Source: Streptomyces verrucosisporus
GTDB lineage: Bacteria > Actinomycetota > Actinomycetes > Streptomycetales > Streptomycetaceae
Direction: 5' to 3'
Assembly: GCF_017114865.1 (NCBI RefSeq)
Contig: NZ_JADEYH010000005.1
Coordinates: 1 to 64,000, forward strand
Length of the DNA: 64,000 nt
The position numbers and the translations under genes are program-made. The notes below the pieces were generated by a model. It had not been told where the DNA came from. It did no database searches and saw only the letters and a list, made by a program, of their open reading frames with translations. Below, in pieces: positions 52,486-61,846 of this stretch (positions within the stretch are counted from its first letter, which is position 1; each line of letters opens with the position of its first letter).

Positions 52486-53694
52486 ATGTCCAGCACCGCT
52501 CCCCTGCTGCTCGTCTCCGACCACGTGGACGGCTCCCTGTACGTCCTGACCGTGCCGGACGGCACCGTCACACACCGCCTGACAGGGCGGCACCTCTCGG
52601 AGCACGCCGGGTTCCTGGCGCTGCCAGGAGGGCGGGCGGCCTGCGTCGACGACCGCCGGGGAGAGTTGCTGGTGCTCGACCCCTTCGGCGACGAACTGGT
52701 GGAACTCACCGTCCCGGTCGCCGTGCCGGCCGAGCACCTCGCCTGCGACCCGTCCGGCCGCCGACTGGCCGTCACCACCGGTCTGGGGAAGAACACCGAG
52801 CCGTGGTCGGATCTGCTGACGGTCGTCGACCTGGCCACCGAAGAGGCCTCCCGGGTGCGCACCCGGGCCGGTGAACCGGGTGTGACGATGCCGGGCGGCG
52901 GCGATCCGCTGGTCGTGCTGCGGCACCGGGAGCCCGGGGCGCTGGCCGTCCACCGGTTCGCGGACCTCCTCGCGGCGCCTCCCGGCTGCCCTCCGGCCGC
53001 CCCCGGATCGCTCCTGCCCCTGCCGGACGACGGGCACGGGGACGCGTACGCGCCCGGCTCGGGGCACGTGTTCGCGGCCACGGGCGAGGGAGTGCACCGG
53101 GCCCGGAGGGCGGGCGACGCGCTCACGGCCGAGGCGGTGATTCCGTGGGAGTCGCCCGCTCGGGGCTGGTACCTGCGGCTCGATACCCGCCGGCAGTCGC
53201 TGTGGAGCACACTGCGCGGCGGCGCGCCGGACCCGCTGAGGTGGCCGGAGTGGACCAATCAGGCGTGGTGGCACGACCTGGGGACGGGCCGCACCCGTCT
53301 CGCGGATCTCGGCCCCGGCCTGGTCTTCCGCCTGGCCCTCGCCCGGCGCCACGCGGCCTTCACCCGCATCCACCCCGACGGTGACGAGCTGGTCCTCCTG
53401 GACGCGGACGGCCCGGACAGCGCCGTACGCCGCCTCCCCCTGGCCGCCATGGACGGCGCTCCGCGCCGCGGCGGCACCCCCTGGGAGGGCGTCCAGCGCA
53501 GGGCGGTGGCCGCCTCGCCCGGCTCCGACTGGGTCGCCGTCACCCGCGGCGGCCACGGCGAGGTGCACATCGTCGACGCGGAGACGGGCCGCGAGGCGGC
53601 CCGCCCGCGACTGGACACACCGCTGCACCACGGTGGCCACATGATGCTGCGTACGCCGGACGACGGCGCCGAGGGCGACCCCGTGGGCCGCTGA
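52486..53694 (+). CDS. Beta-propeller protein, AztD/YncE-like, without signal peptide
   Basis: This 402-residue protein consists of repeated four-stranded blades (LLLVSDHVDGSLYVLTV, GRRLAVTTGLG, GEVHIVDAETGREAARP). It starts at ATG 52486 behind GGAGGA. The fold and context recall AztD, a zinc metallochaperone for ABC transporters, but a signal peptide is missing, so this one should stay in the cytoplasm. Histidine-rich pairs occur near the end (LHHGGHMM). It is divergent from the uptake operon across a shared Zur box. A role in receiving metal or metallophore inside the cell is inferred. Confidence 0.75.
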   Translation: MSSTAPLLLVSDHVDGSLYVLTVPDGTVTHRLTGRHLSEHAGFLALPGGRAACVDDRRGELLVLDPFGDELVELTVPVAVPAEHLACDPSGRRLAVTTGLGKNTEPWSDLLTVVDLATEEASRVRTRAGEPGVTMPGGGDPLVVLRHREPGALAVHRFADLLAAPPGCPPAAPGSLLPLPDDGHGDAYAPGSGHVFAATGEGVHRARRAGDALTAEAVIPWESPARGWYLRLDTRRQSLWSTLRGGAPDPLRWPEWTNQAWWHDLGTGRTRLADLGPGLVFRLALARRHAAFTRIHPDGDELVLLDADGPDSAVRRLPLAAMDGAPRRGGTPWEGVQRRAVAASPGSDWVAVTRGGHGEVHIVDAETGREAARPRLDTPLHHGGHMMLRTPDDGAEGDPVGR

Positions 53695-53763
53695 CCCGGG
53701 TGTACGGGGCGGGGCGGGATCGCCGTCTCCGCCTCCGCCGCGCCCCGGCCGTCCGGGCCGCGC

Positions 53764-55917
53764 TCAGTCCTCGCCGTCCTCGCCGTCCCCACCGTCCTCG
53801 CCGAACACCGTCCGCAGCAGGAACAGGGCGATGTCGTCGGTGCGCTGCCGGGTTGGGCGGACCCCGCGGATGACGGCGTCGACGAGGCGCTCCAGATCCC
53901 CGTCGGGAGCACCGGCCAGATGGCGGGCGAGCCCGGCGGTGGCCTCGTCGGGGTCGACGCCCGGGGTCTCGACGAGACCGTCGGTGTAGAGGGCCAGGAC
54001 GGCGCCGGCCGGCAGGAGTGTGTCGAAGACCTGGTAGTCGGCGTCCGGCTCGACGCCCAGCAGCAGGCCGGGCGGGACGTCCAGGGGGCGGGTGCGGCCG
54101 TCGGGCTCGCGCAGGAGCGGGGAGGGGTGGCCGGCACTGGCGATGCCCGCGCACCGCCGGGCCAGATCGAGGTGGACGTAGAGGCAGCTGGTGAACAGTC
54201 CGGGGTCGAGATCGGTCAGGAGCCGGTTGGTGCGCGCGAGCACCTGGTCCGGGGGGACGCCGGCGGTGGCGTGGGCGTGGATGGCGGTGCGGACCTGTCC
54301 CATGAGCGCGGCGGCGGCGACGTTGTGCCCCTGGACGTCGCCGATGACGGCGGCCGCGGTGCTGTCGCTGAGGCGGATGAGGTCGTAGAAGTCGCCGCCG
54401 ATCTCCATGCCCCGGGTGGCCGGAAGGTAGCGGGCGGCCACCCGCAGCCCGGGGACGGCGGGCAGGGTGTGGGGCAGCAGCGCCTGCTGGAGGCCGTGGG
54501 CGATCTGGTGCTTGGCGTCGTACAGACGCGCCCGGTCCAGCGCCTGGGCGATGAGTCCGGCCAGGGAGGTGAGCACCGCGCGCTCCTCGGCGGTGAACTC
54601 GTGGGGCCGGTCGTAGGACAGGGTGCAGCAGCCCACGGGCCGTCCCGAGATGCCCAGCGGCAGATACGCCCACGCCTGCTTGTCGGTCGTCCGCGGCAGG
54701 CCGGGGTACTCGCGCTCCATCTCCTGCGGGGAGGAGTAGAAGAGCGGCGTGGCCTCGGCGAGCACCCGCCCGGCCGGGGTGAGGGAGGTGTCCAACGACA
54801 CGCCCTCGAGCCGTTCGATGGCCGCCGCGGAGTAGCCGCGGTGGCCGACGATGCGCAGCCGGCCCTCCTCCAGGGCGGACAGGATCACCCCCTTGGCGTC
54901 GAAGGCGGGCATGACCTGGTCGGCGATGAGGTCGACCACGTCCCGGACCCCGACGGTCTCGGTCAGGGCCGCGGCCAGGTGCATCAGCTGGTAGAGCTGT
55001 CCGGCCCTGGCCTTGGCGGCCCTCCCGGTCCACTCGCCGCGGACCGGTGCGGGGCGGGGGCCGGTGCCCGCGGGCTCGATGCGTACGCTGATGCCGCTGG
55101 CGTCCGGGTAGAGCCGGAAGTCGAGCCACCGGCCGGGCGGCCGGTGCACGGTGTAGGAGACCGGCTCGCGGCTGACGATCGCGGCCCGGTAGCGGTCCTC
55201 GTAGACCGGATCGTCCAGCCAGGGCAGCGAGTGCCAGGGGCGGGTGCCCAGCAGTTCGGCGGCGCTGCGGCCCAGCAGTTCGGCGGCGCCCGAGGTGACG
55301 AAGGTGAGCCGGCCTTCCAGGTCCAGCGCGCAGCAGCCGCCGGGCAGGCGCTCGGCGAAGTCCTCGGCGGCCAGCGCCGACTGCGACCTGCCGGCGCGTA
55401 CGGTGCCGGCGCTGAGCAACCGCGGTCGGTCCGGGGGACCGACCGGCCGTCCCGCGTCGTCCTCCTCCAGCAGCCGTGCCAGCCGCCGGCAGCCGGAGAG
55501 GATGTTGTCGCGCCGCCTCGGAGTGATCCGCGGCGAGTGGGTGCCGGGCCACAGCAGCAGCAGCGCGCCCTGGGCGCGGTCCGCGCCGACGGGGACGGCG
55601 GCCAGTGCGAAGTGGTAGGGCAGCGCCACCGCCGTGCGCGGGTAGAGCCGGGCCATGTCCTCCTGACTCCCCACCCACACCAGGCGGTCCTCGCGGACCG
55701 CGTCGGCCACCGGGACGGGTGTGGCCAGGGCGACCCTCGCCCATGGCTCGACGAAGTCGAGCGGCGCCCCGAACATCAGCGCGAGGCGCAGCACGTCCTC
55801 CTCCGGGGCCAGCAGGTACAGGGCGCCGACGGACGCGCCTGCGCCGCGCACCACCTCCAGGAACTCCGTCTCCAGCCGGTCCTGTCCGACCGGCGTGTCA
55901 TCGGCCCCGGCCACCAT
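53764..55917 (-). CDS. SpoIIE-type PP2C phosphatase with GAF and PAS domains
   Basis: This 717-residue protein has an N-terminal GAF-like domain (about 10-150), a PAS domain (about 180-280, with LPGGCCALDLEGRLTFVTSG), a second GAF domain (about 305-465) and a C-terminal PP2C/SpoIIE domain (about 480-700) with metal aspartates in GMEIGGDFYDL and VIGDVQGHN and in LYTDGLVET. The family dephosphorylates anti-sigma-factor antagonists. No transmembrane helix is present. An acidic EDG repeat ends the chain. A partner STAS gene lies about 7 kb away. Confidence 0.92.
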   Translation of the reverse strand: MVAGADDTPVGQDRLETEFLEVVRGAGASVGALYLLAPEEDVLRLALMFGAPLDFVEPWARVALATPVPVADAVREDRLVWVGSQEDMARLYPRTAVALPYHFALAAVPVGADRAQGALLLLWPGTHSPRITPRRRDNILSGCRRLARLLEEDDAGRPVGPPDRPRLLSAGTVRAGRSQSALAAEDFAERLPGGCCALDLEGRLTFVTSGAAELLGRSAAELLGTRPWHSLPWLDDPVYEDRYRAAIVSREPVSYTVHRPPGRWLDFRLYPDASGISVRIEPAGTGPRPAPVRGEWTGRAAKARAGQLYQLMHLAAALTETVGVRDVVDLIADQVMPAFDAKGVILSALEEGRLRIVGHRGYSAAAIERLEGVSLDTSLTPAGRVLAEATPLFYSSPQEMEREYPGLPRTTDKQAWAYLPLGISGRPVGCCTLSYDRPHEFTAEERAVLTSLAGLIAQALDRARLYDAKHQIAHGLQQALLPHTLPAVPGLRVAARYLPATRGMEIGGDFYDLIRLSDSTAAAVIGDVQGHNVAAAALMGQVRTAIHAHATAGVPPDQVLARTNRLLTDLDPGLFTSCLYVHLDLARRCAGIASAGHPSPLLREPDGRTRPLDVPPGLLLGVEPDADYQVFDTLLPAGAVLALYTDGLVETPGVDPDEATAGLARHLAGAPDGDLERLVDAVIRGVRPTRQRTDDIALFLLRTVFGEDGGDGEDGED

Positions 55918-56223
55918 GCGCTCCCCTCAGGCCCCGCGCGGGGGCCAGGCCGCGGGGCGGGCCTCCGGCCGCTCCGCCGGCGGTGCCGCACGGCGTGCGG
56001 CACCGGTGTGCCGCCCCCGTCCGTCCCGGTGGCGGCACACCGCGGCAGGCATGCCGGATATATCCCATACAAGAAGACTATGACGCTTCCGGAACGGCGG
56101 CGCGCTGTCGCCGGGGCTACGGGGCGGGGCGTGGGACCGCCCTCCCGCCGAGTGGCCGGGAAGACGGCCTCACGCCCCACCCGGGAGCCCGGGCGTACGG
56201 CGTACCGCGTGCGGTCGGGCCGG
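55918..56223. other. Intergenic region with two large hairpins, where ectC would be expected
   Basis: No gene is supported. A 25-base palindrome lies at 55981-56005 (CGGTGCCGCACG arms) and a 12-base hairpin at 56004-56015/56031-56042. The ectC gene that normally follows ectB is absent. The phosphatase promoter must lie in the right-hand part. Confidence 0.65.
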
Positions 56224-57492
56224 TCAGTCGGTCTCGTCGACGGCGCGGGCCAGGGTGCGCAGGCCCTCGTCCAGTTCGTCCGGGGTCGCGGTGAGCGGCG
56301 GGAGCAGCTTGACGACCTCGCTCTCGGGGCCGGAGGTCTCCACCAGCAGTCCCAGCTCGAAGGCGCGGGCACACACCCGGGCGGCGCGCCCGGCGTCGGT
56401 GAAGGTCAGCCCCCAGGCCAGGCCGCGGCCCCGGTATCCGGCCCCGCTCCGGCGGTGCTCGCGGGCGATCTCGTCCAGGGCTGCCCCGACCTGCTCGCCG
56501 CGGGCGAGCGTCTGCTTCTCCGTCCCGCTGTCGGCCCAGTAGGTGTCCAGGGCCGCGGTGGCGGTGACGAAGGCGGGGTTGTTGCCGCGGAAGGTGCCGT
56601 TGTGCTCGCCGGGCTCCCACACGTCCAGCTCGGGCCGGAACAGAGTCAGCGCCATCGGCATCCCGTAGCCGCTGATGGACTTCGACAACGTGATGACGTC
56701 GGGGACGATGCCGGCCTCCTCGAAGGAGAAGAAGCCGCCGGTGCGGCCGCAGCCCATCTGGATGTCGTCGACGATCAGCAGCATGTCCCAGCGGCGGCAC
56801 AGACCGGCCAGGGCGCGCAGCCACTCGGCGCGGGCGACGTTGACGCCGCCCTCGCCCTGGACCGTCTCGACGATCACGGCGGCCGGGCGGCTCAGGCCGG
56901 AGCCGCGGTCCTCCAGCAGCCGCTCGAACCACAGGAAGTCCTCGACCTTGCCGTCCAGGTAGTTGTCGAACGGCATGGGCATGCCGTGGACCAGGGGGAC
57001 GCCGGCGCCGGCGCGCTTGAAGGCGTTGCCGGTCACCGCCAGCGCCCCGAGCGACATGCCGTGGAAGGCGTTGGTGAAGGACACCACCGTCTCCCGCCTC
57101 TTGACCTTGCGGACCAGTTTCAGGGCCGCCTCGACGGCGTTGGCACCGGTCGGGCCGGGGAACATCACCTTGTGGTCCAGGCCGCGCGGCCGCAGGACGA
57201 GGTCGCGGAAGGTCTCCAGGAAGTCCCGCTTGGCCGTGGTGGACATGTCCAGGCCATGGGTGACGCCGTCGCGCTCCAGGTAGTCCAGCAGGGCGCGTTT
57301 GAGGACCGGGGGGTTGTGGCCGTAGTTGAGTGCGCCCGCCCCGGCGAAGAAGTCCAGGTACACATGGCCGTCCTCGTCCTGGAGGCGGCAGCCGTGCGCG
57401 TGCTCGAAGACCCTCGGCCAGCCCCGGCAGTAGCTGCGCACCTGGGACTCCAGGGTGTCGAAGACGGAGGTCTCGGCTTCGGTGATGGTCAT
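56224..57492 (-). CDS. ectB: Diaminobutyrate-2-oxoglutarate transaminase
   Basis: This 422-residue class III aminotransferase converts aspartate semialdehyde to L-2,4-diaminobutyrate. Conserved segments are FFAGAGALNYGHNPP, MFPGPTGANAVEAALKLVRK, the cofactor aspartate in LLIVDDIQMGCGRTG, and the PLP lysine in ITLSKSISGYGMPMA. The length is the family norm. It lies 80 bases after ectA and probably forms an operon with it. No ectC or ectD follows, which is unusual. Confidence 0.95.
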   Translation of the reverse strand: MTITEAETSVFDTLESQVRSYCRGWPRVFEHAHGCRLQDEDGHVYLDFFAGAGALNYGHNPPVLKRALLDYLERDGVTHGLDMSTTAKRDFLETFRDLVLRPRGLDHKVMFPGPTGANAVEAALKLVRKVKRRETVVSFTNAFHGMSLGALAVTGNAFKRAGAGVPLVHGMPMPFDNYLDGKVEDFLWFERLLEDRGSGLSRPAAVIVETVQGEGGVNVARAEWLRALAGLCRRWDMLLIVDDIQMGCGRTGGFFSFEEAGIVPDVITLSKSISGYGMPMALTLFRPELDVWEPGEHNGTFRGNNPAFVTATAALDTYWADSGTEKQTLARGEQVGAALDEIAREHRRSGAGYRGRGLAWGLTFTDAGRAARVCARAFELGLLVETSGPESEVVKLLPPLTATPDELDEGLRTLARAVDETD

Positions 57493-57572
57493 GGTGGTGT
57501 ACTCCTCGGTGGATGTGGTGCCGGACGGGCGGCACGCCGTCCGCCCGCGGCGGGTCCGGCCCGGGCGGCGGA

Positions 57573-58082
57573 TCAGGACCGGGAGGCGCGGGGCAGCGGC
57601 CCGATGCGGTACAGCACCTCGGGACCGTGGCCGTCGGGGAAGAGTTCCGCGCCGAACAGCGCCTCGCGCTCCAGCGCCGCGCCGTGCCGCCGGGCGAAGA
57701 GCGTGAACAGCCGGTCGGAGGCGGTGTTCCCCGGCGCGACGGTGGCCTCCAGATGCCGTACCCCCCGCGGGGCCGACCGGGCGGCCAGGTGATCCAGCAT
57801 GGCGCCGGCCAGACCGCGTCCGCGGTGCTCCTCGTCCACCGCGATCTGCCAGACGACCAGCGCGCCGGGCCGCTCCGGACGCAGATAGCCGGTGACGAAA
57901 CCGACGGGCGCACCGCTCTCGCCGCGCGCCACCGCGGAAGTCCGGGAGAAGTCCCGGAACCACAGCAGGTAGCTGTAGGAGGAGTTGAGGTCGAGCACGC
58001 GGGAGTCGCGGGCGATGCGCCACACGGCGGCACCGTCCTCGACGCCGGGCGCCTCTATCAGGGGTTCCGTCTGCGTCGCCAT
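57573..58082 (-). CDS. ectA: Diaminobutyrate acetyltransferase
   Basis: This 169-residue GNAT enzyme makes N-gamma-acetyl-diaminobutyrate, the second step toward ectoine. It has the acetyl-CoA loop VDEEHRGRGLAGAMLDHLA and the EctA-type SSYSYLLWFRDFSRTSAVAR and TVAPGNTASDRLFTLFARR. First gene of the ectAB unit, starting at ATG 58082. Confidence 0.95.
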   Translation of the reverse strand: MATQTEPLIEAPGVEDGAAVWRIARDSRVLDLNSSYSYLLWFRDFSRTSAVARGESGAPVGFVTGYLRPERPGALVVWQIAVDEEHRGRGLAGAMLDHLAARSAPRGVRHLEATVAPGNTASDRLFTLFARRHGAALEREALFGAELFPDGHGPEVLYRIGPLPRASRS

Positions 58083-58739
58083 GGCTTCACCTCCACCGCG
58101 GTCGGCCTCCGGTCTCCCGGTGGCTTTCGCCGAACGGGTCCGGCCGACAGGAGCCCGGGACTGCCGGGCGCGGATTTCGCGGAGTAGTCAGCTGCGTTGT
58201 CGGACGGTCTTTCCGGGGCGCGGGGCAACTGGCCGGACCGTCGGCCCTGTTCGGCGGGCTTCCCACGCTTGTCGGCACCCATCGAAAGCTACTCCGGTGA
58301 CTTCCGGGCGGCTACCGCAGGATTTCCCGCCTTTTCCCACACGGCGCCGGACGGGCCGGGAAAACACCGGAAAGGTCTGTCCGCCCCATCCCGAAGCTCA
58401 GCCCAAAGCTCACCCGAACGGCGGAACGCTCGGTGCCACGGCGCGGACTTTCCGGACTCGGGCGCCCTCCGGGGGGGCCGCACCCGCTTTCGCGCCGTGA
58501 AAGTTTCCGCCGGGCGCGGTCCGTCGGCGCAGTTGGCGCCCGGCGGCAGAGGTAGAGACCACAGGGAGTGCCTGGAGTGTCTTTACAGAGTGACCGCCGC
58601 GTGCGTCACTTATGACGCGTGCACGTCAACAAGGTCGCGCCGGTACGGCCGTGCCGGCGCGCTCGCCCGTACCGACGGCACCACCCAGCACCTCCTCCCA
58701 TCCCCCACTCCCGCCTTCACCGAGCGCCAGGAGGAAGCC
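58083..58739. other. Divergent regulatory region between ectA and the lysozyme gene
   Basis: No gene is supported in these 657 bases. An inverted repeat GCGTCA-CTTA-TGACGC lies at 58603-58618, about 120 bases before the lysozyme start. I looked for a c-di-AMP (ydaO) riboswitch, common before wall hydrolases in Streptomyces, and did not find its conserved blocks. Promoters for both genes should lie here. Confidence 0.5.
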
Positions 58740-59621
58740 ATGCGCCCGCACAGACCCCTCTCCCCCCACCGCCGGCCGAGAACCGCCGTGGTCGGCGTGC
58801 TCGCCGCCGTACTCGCCCTGCTGACGGCCACGGCGGGTACGGCCGCGGCGGCGCCTCCGCCCGCCGAGGAGCGCCTCAAGCCGGGCACGGCGTTCATGGG
58901 CGCCGGCCACCGGCTCCACGAGGGGGCCGGCACCCGGGAGGAACCGCCACTGGGTGCGCTGGGCCACACCAGCGGCGTGCAGGGGATCGACGTCTCGCAC
59001 TGGCAGGGCGCCATCAACTGGACCTCGGTGCGGAACTCGGGCATCCAGTTCGCCTGGATCAAGGCGACCGAGGGCACCAGCTTCAAGGACTCTCGGTTCA
59101 ACACCAACTACGTGGCGGCGTACAACGCAGGTGTGATCCGCGGCGCCTACCACTTCGCGCGCCCCGACGTCTCCGGCGGCTCGACCCAGGCGGCCTACTT
59201 CGCCTCCAACGGCGGCGCGTGGTCGCGGGACAACATGACCCTGCCCGGCGTCCTGGACATCGAGCACAACCCCTACGGGGCGATGTGCTACGGCCTGTCC
59301 ACCACGCAGATGCGCGCCTGGATCACCGACTTCTACAACACCTACAAGTCGCGCACCTCGCGCGACGTGGTGATCTACACGACCGCGGGCTGGTGGAACA
59401 CCTGCACCGGCAACTGGACGGGCATGTACCACAAGAGCCCGCTGTGGGTGGCGCACTGGACCTCCAGCGAGACCCCGACCATCCCCAGCGGCTTCCCCAC
59501 CTGGACGGTGTGGCAGTACACCAGCACCGGCTCGGTCGGCGGCGTCTCCGGGAACGTCGACCGCAACAAGTTCAACGGCTCCAGGGACCGGCTCCTCGCC
59601 CTGGCCAACAACACCCCGTAG
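58740..59621 (+). CDS. Secreted GH25 lysozyme (N,O-diacetylmuramidase)
   Basis: This 293-residue protein has a signal peptide (ending near AAAAPPPAEE) and a GH25 domain (about residues 78-285). Catalytic context is present: GIDVSHWQGAINW and LPGVLDIEHNPYG (the DxE pair). It ends directly after the domain, without wall-binding modules. It starts at ATG 58740 after AGGAGG. The enzyme cleaves the muramic acid bonds of peptidoglycan and is related to Streptomyces cellosyl/lysozyme M1. Confidence 0.94.
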   Translation: MRPHRPLSPHRRPRTAVVGVLAAVLALLTATAGTAAAAPPPAEERLKPGTAFMGAGHRLHEGAGTREEPPLGALGHTSGVQGIDVSHWQGAINWTSVRNSGIQFAWIKATEGTSFKDSRFNTNYVAAYNAGVIRGAYHFARPDVSGGSTQAAYFASNGGAWSRDNMTLPGVLDIEHNPYGAMCYGLSTTQMRAWITDFYNTYKSRTSRDVVIYTTAGWWNTCTGNWTGMYHKSPLWVAHWTSSETPTIPSGFPTWTVWQYTSTGSVGGVSGNVDRNKFNGSRDRLLALANNTP

Positions 59622-59723
59622 CCCTCCGAAGCGACCGAACGGCCGAACGGCCCGCGGGCCCCGCCCTCCCCCGCCCCGTCCCCGCGACCCGCGTGCTCCG
59701 CGCGGCCCTTTTGAGGAGCGACC

Positions 59724-60377
59724 TTGAACGGTGAGAAACCACTGCGCCGCCGTCTGCTGATCACCGGTGCCGCCGGGCTCGTCGCCGCCGGCGCGCCGGC
59801 GGGCACCGCCCGGGCCTCGGGCACGGTCGAACCCGACGTCGACAGCACCTCCGAGTGGAACGCACGGCCGCCCCGGGGCGACGTCACCGTCCTCGGGTAC
59901 CGGCCGGACCGGATCATCGTCCACCACACGGTGAGCGCGAACACCTCCGACCTCTCCCGCGCCCGGGCCCACGCACACGCCCACTGGGTCCAGGACCTGC
60001 ACATGGACGACAACGGCTGGATCGACACCGGCTACCACTTCGCCGTCAGCCGGGGAGGCTGGATCACCGAGGGCAGGCACGGCAGCCTGCGGACCCTCAC
60101 CGGCGGCACCTCCTTCGTCCTCGGCGCGCACACCTCCGGGCAGAACGGCCGCGCCGTCGGCATCGCCTGCGAGGGGGCGTACCACGCGGGCGCGGTGCCG
60201 CCGCAGGCCCAGTGGGAGGTGCTGGTGATCCTGTGCGCGTACGTGTGCGAGCGGTACGGCATCGCGCCCGCCCGGATGTACGGCCACAAGGACTACGACA
60301 CGGGCACGCTGTGCCCCGGGGTGCTCCACGACATGCTGCCGCGGCTGCGCGAGGAGGTGGCGGCGCGGCTGGCCTGA
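59724..60377 (+). CDS. Secreted N-acetylmuramoyl-L-alanine amidase (PGRP domain)
   Basis: This 217-residue protein has a twin-arginine-like signal (RRRLLITGAAGLVAAG) and a PGRP/amidase_2 domain. Zinc ligands fit the histidines in IIVHHTVSAN and GHKDYDTGTLCPG (His and Cys). It starts at TTG 59724 after GAGGAG. It follows the lysozyme gene by about 100 bases, so the two wall hydrolases may be expressed together. Confidence 0.92.
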   Translation: MNGEKPLRRRLLITGAAGLVAAGAPAGTARASGTVEPDVDSTSEWNARPPRGDVTVLGYRPDRIIVHHTVSANTSDLSRARAHAHAHWVQDLHMDDNGWIDTGYHFAVSRGGWITEGRHGSLRTLTGGTSFVLGAHTSGQNGRAVGIACEGAYHAGAVPPQAQWEVLVILCAYVCERYGIAPARMYGHKDYDTGTLCPGVLHDMLPRLREEVAARLA

Positions 60378-60467
60378 GGGCCGCCGGGCCGAGTGCGGCG
60401 CGGGGCCCGGACCACCCCCTGTGCGGTCCAGGCTCCGCGCCGCTTCACCGTGCCCGCCGTGCGTGGC

Positions 60468-61643
60468 TCACTTCACCGTGCAGACGGTGCCGTTGAGGGT
60501 GAACCGGGCCGGCTCGCCGAGCGTGCCCCCCGAGTGGGTCCCCTGGAAGCCGAACGACTGGGTGCCGCCCGGTTCGATGTTCCTGTTGTGCTCGACCGGA
60601 CGGGCCGTCACCGTGCCCCCGCTGGAGGAGAGCGTGGTGTTCCAGGCGCTGGTGACCGACTGGCCGGCGGGCAGGGCGAAGCTCATCTCCCAGCCGCTGA
60701 TCGCGGTGGAGCCGGTGTTCCTGACGCCGACGTCGGCGGTGAAGCCGTTCGACCAGGAGTTGGTGGTGTAGGTGACCTCGCAGGCACCCGGCCCGCCGCC
60801 CGGGTCGCCGCCGTCACCACCGCCGTCACCGCCGCCGCTGCCGGTGTTGACGGACGCGGAGAAGGAGTCGACGGCGAGACCGGCACCGTTCTGCCAGGGC
60901 TCGAAGCCGGCCTGAACACTCGTCAGGTACCACGAGCGCTGGGCCATGCCGCGGGCGACCGTCTCGTCGACGAAGTCCATGACGTCGAAGCTCAGGCTCC
61001 GGACCGCGGAGGGGGCGATGAAGGAGATGACGTCGTTGGAGCCGTTGCTGCCGGTCCACACCTCCCAGCTGCGGCCACCGACGTTCGCCGTGCCGACGCG
61101 GGAGCCGATGGGCTGGATCGGGCCCACGCGGTTGAGCCAGATCATGATCTCGGTCCGGTTGACCCCGTCCTTCTTCGGCGTCGGGTCGAGCCAGATGTCG
61201 TACGAGGCGTTGTAGACCGCGTTGTCGACGTAGGTGTAGGAGACGCTGCTGGGCGCGCTGCCGATCGAGTCGACCTGCATCGGCAGGTTGGTGCCCGGGG
61301 AGCAGTTGGTGTAGTGGCAGCCGTAGAAGACCGAGGGATAGGACTTGGGCGCCCCGTCGGTCGGGACGGAGCCGTCGGCCTGGGCGAGCCGGAACCCGGT
61401 GCCCGTCACGTCGATGCACTGGGTGGCGCTGGTGCCCCAGCGGTTGTTCTGCACCACGTACTCGCCCTGGATGGTGGTGCTCCCGTACTGGTCGCAGATC
61501 CGCTCGTCGGCGCGGGCGGTCTGCGCCGTGGCGGTCAGGGCCGTCAGGGCCCCCGCGAGCAGCAGGAGCGCCAGCAGTGCGGCGCGTACCCGGGGCAGGG
61601 AGCGAAGTGGCGTACGCAAGGGTGTGCGCAGGGGGGAAGCCAT
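60468..61643 (-). CDS. Secreted GH12 endoglucanase with C-terminal CBM2
   Basis: This 391-residue protein has a signal peptide (cleavage near ARADE), a GH12 domain (about 45-270), a Gly/Asp linker and a family 2 cellulose-binding module (about 285-391, with CEVTYTTNSWSNGFTADVGV). The nucleophile glutamate lies in TEIMIWLNRVG and the acid/base in VQAGFEPWQNG. It resembles S. lividans CelB. It starts at ATG 61643 after GAAAGGAC. A CebR-type operator lies 36 bases upstream. Confidence 0.94.
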   Translation of the reverse strand: MASPLRTPLRTPLRSLPRVRAALLALLLLAGALTALTATAQTARADERICDQYGSTTIQGEYVVQNNRWGTSATQCIDVTGTGFRLAQADGSVPTDGAPKSYPSVFYGCHYTNCSPGTNLPMQVDSIGSAPSSVSYTYVDNAVYNASYDIWLDPTPKKDGVNRTEIMIWLNRVGPIQPIGSRVGTANVGGRSWEVWTGSNGSNDVISFIAPSAVRSLSFDVMDFVDETVARGMAQRSWYLTSVQAGFEPWQNGAGLAVDSFSASVNTGSGGGDGGGDGGDPGGGPGACEVTYTTNSWSNGFTADVGVRNTGSTAISGWEMSFALPAGQSVTSAWNTTLSSSGGTVTARPVEHNRNIEPGGTQSFGFQGTHSGGTLGEPARFTLNGTVCTVK

Positions 61644-61678
61644 GCTGTCCTTTCGGCAGGAGTGGGGCGGGGAGCTTC

Positions 61679-61692
61679 TGGGAGCGCTCCCA
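61679..61692. promoter_or_regulatory. CebR operator
   Basis: TGGGAGCGCTCCCA is the exact 14-base palindrome bound by CebR, the cellobiose-responsive repressor of Streptomyces cellulase genes. It lies just upstream of the GH12 gene. Confidence 0.88.
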
Positions 61693-61846
61693 TCGCTGCG
61701 CGGCGGACTCTATGTCCACCTAAGGGACATGACAAGACGGACGGCACCCTGGACTTCCCTCCCACCCCCGGATCTCCGCGTCTCGCCGCTTTTCGTGAGC
61801 AACCGGGCATTACCCTTCCTTCGGACACCGCCGGAGGAGGGCGGTC

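Noticed and set aside
58083..58739. c-di-AMP (ydaO) riboswitch before the lysozyme gene
   Set aside because: Expected from Streptomyces wall hydrolases, but the conserved blocks such as the GACAGCTAAC-type segment were not found.
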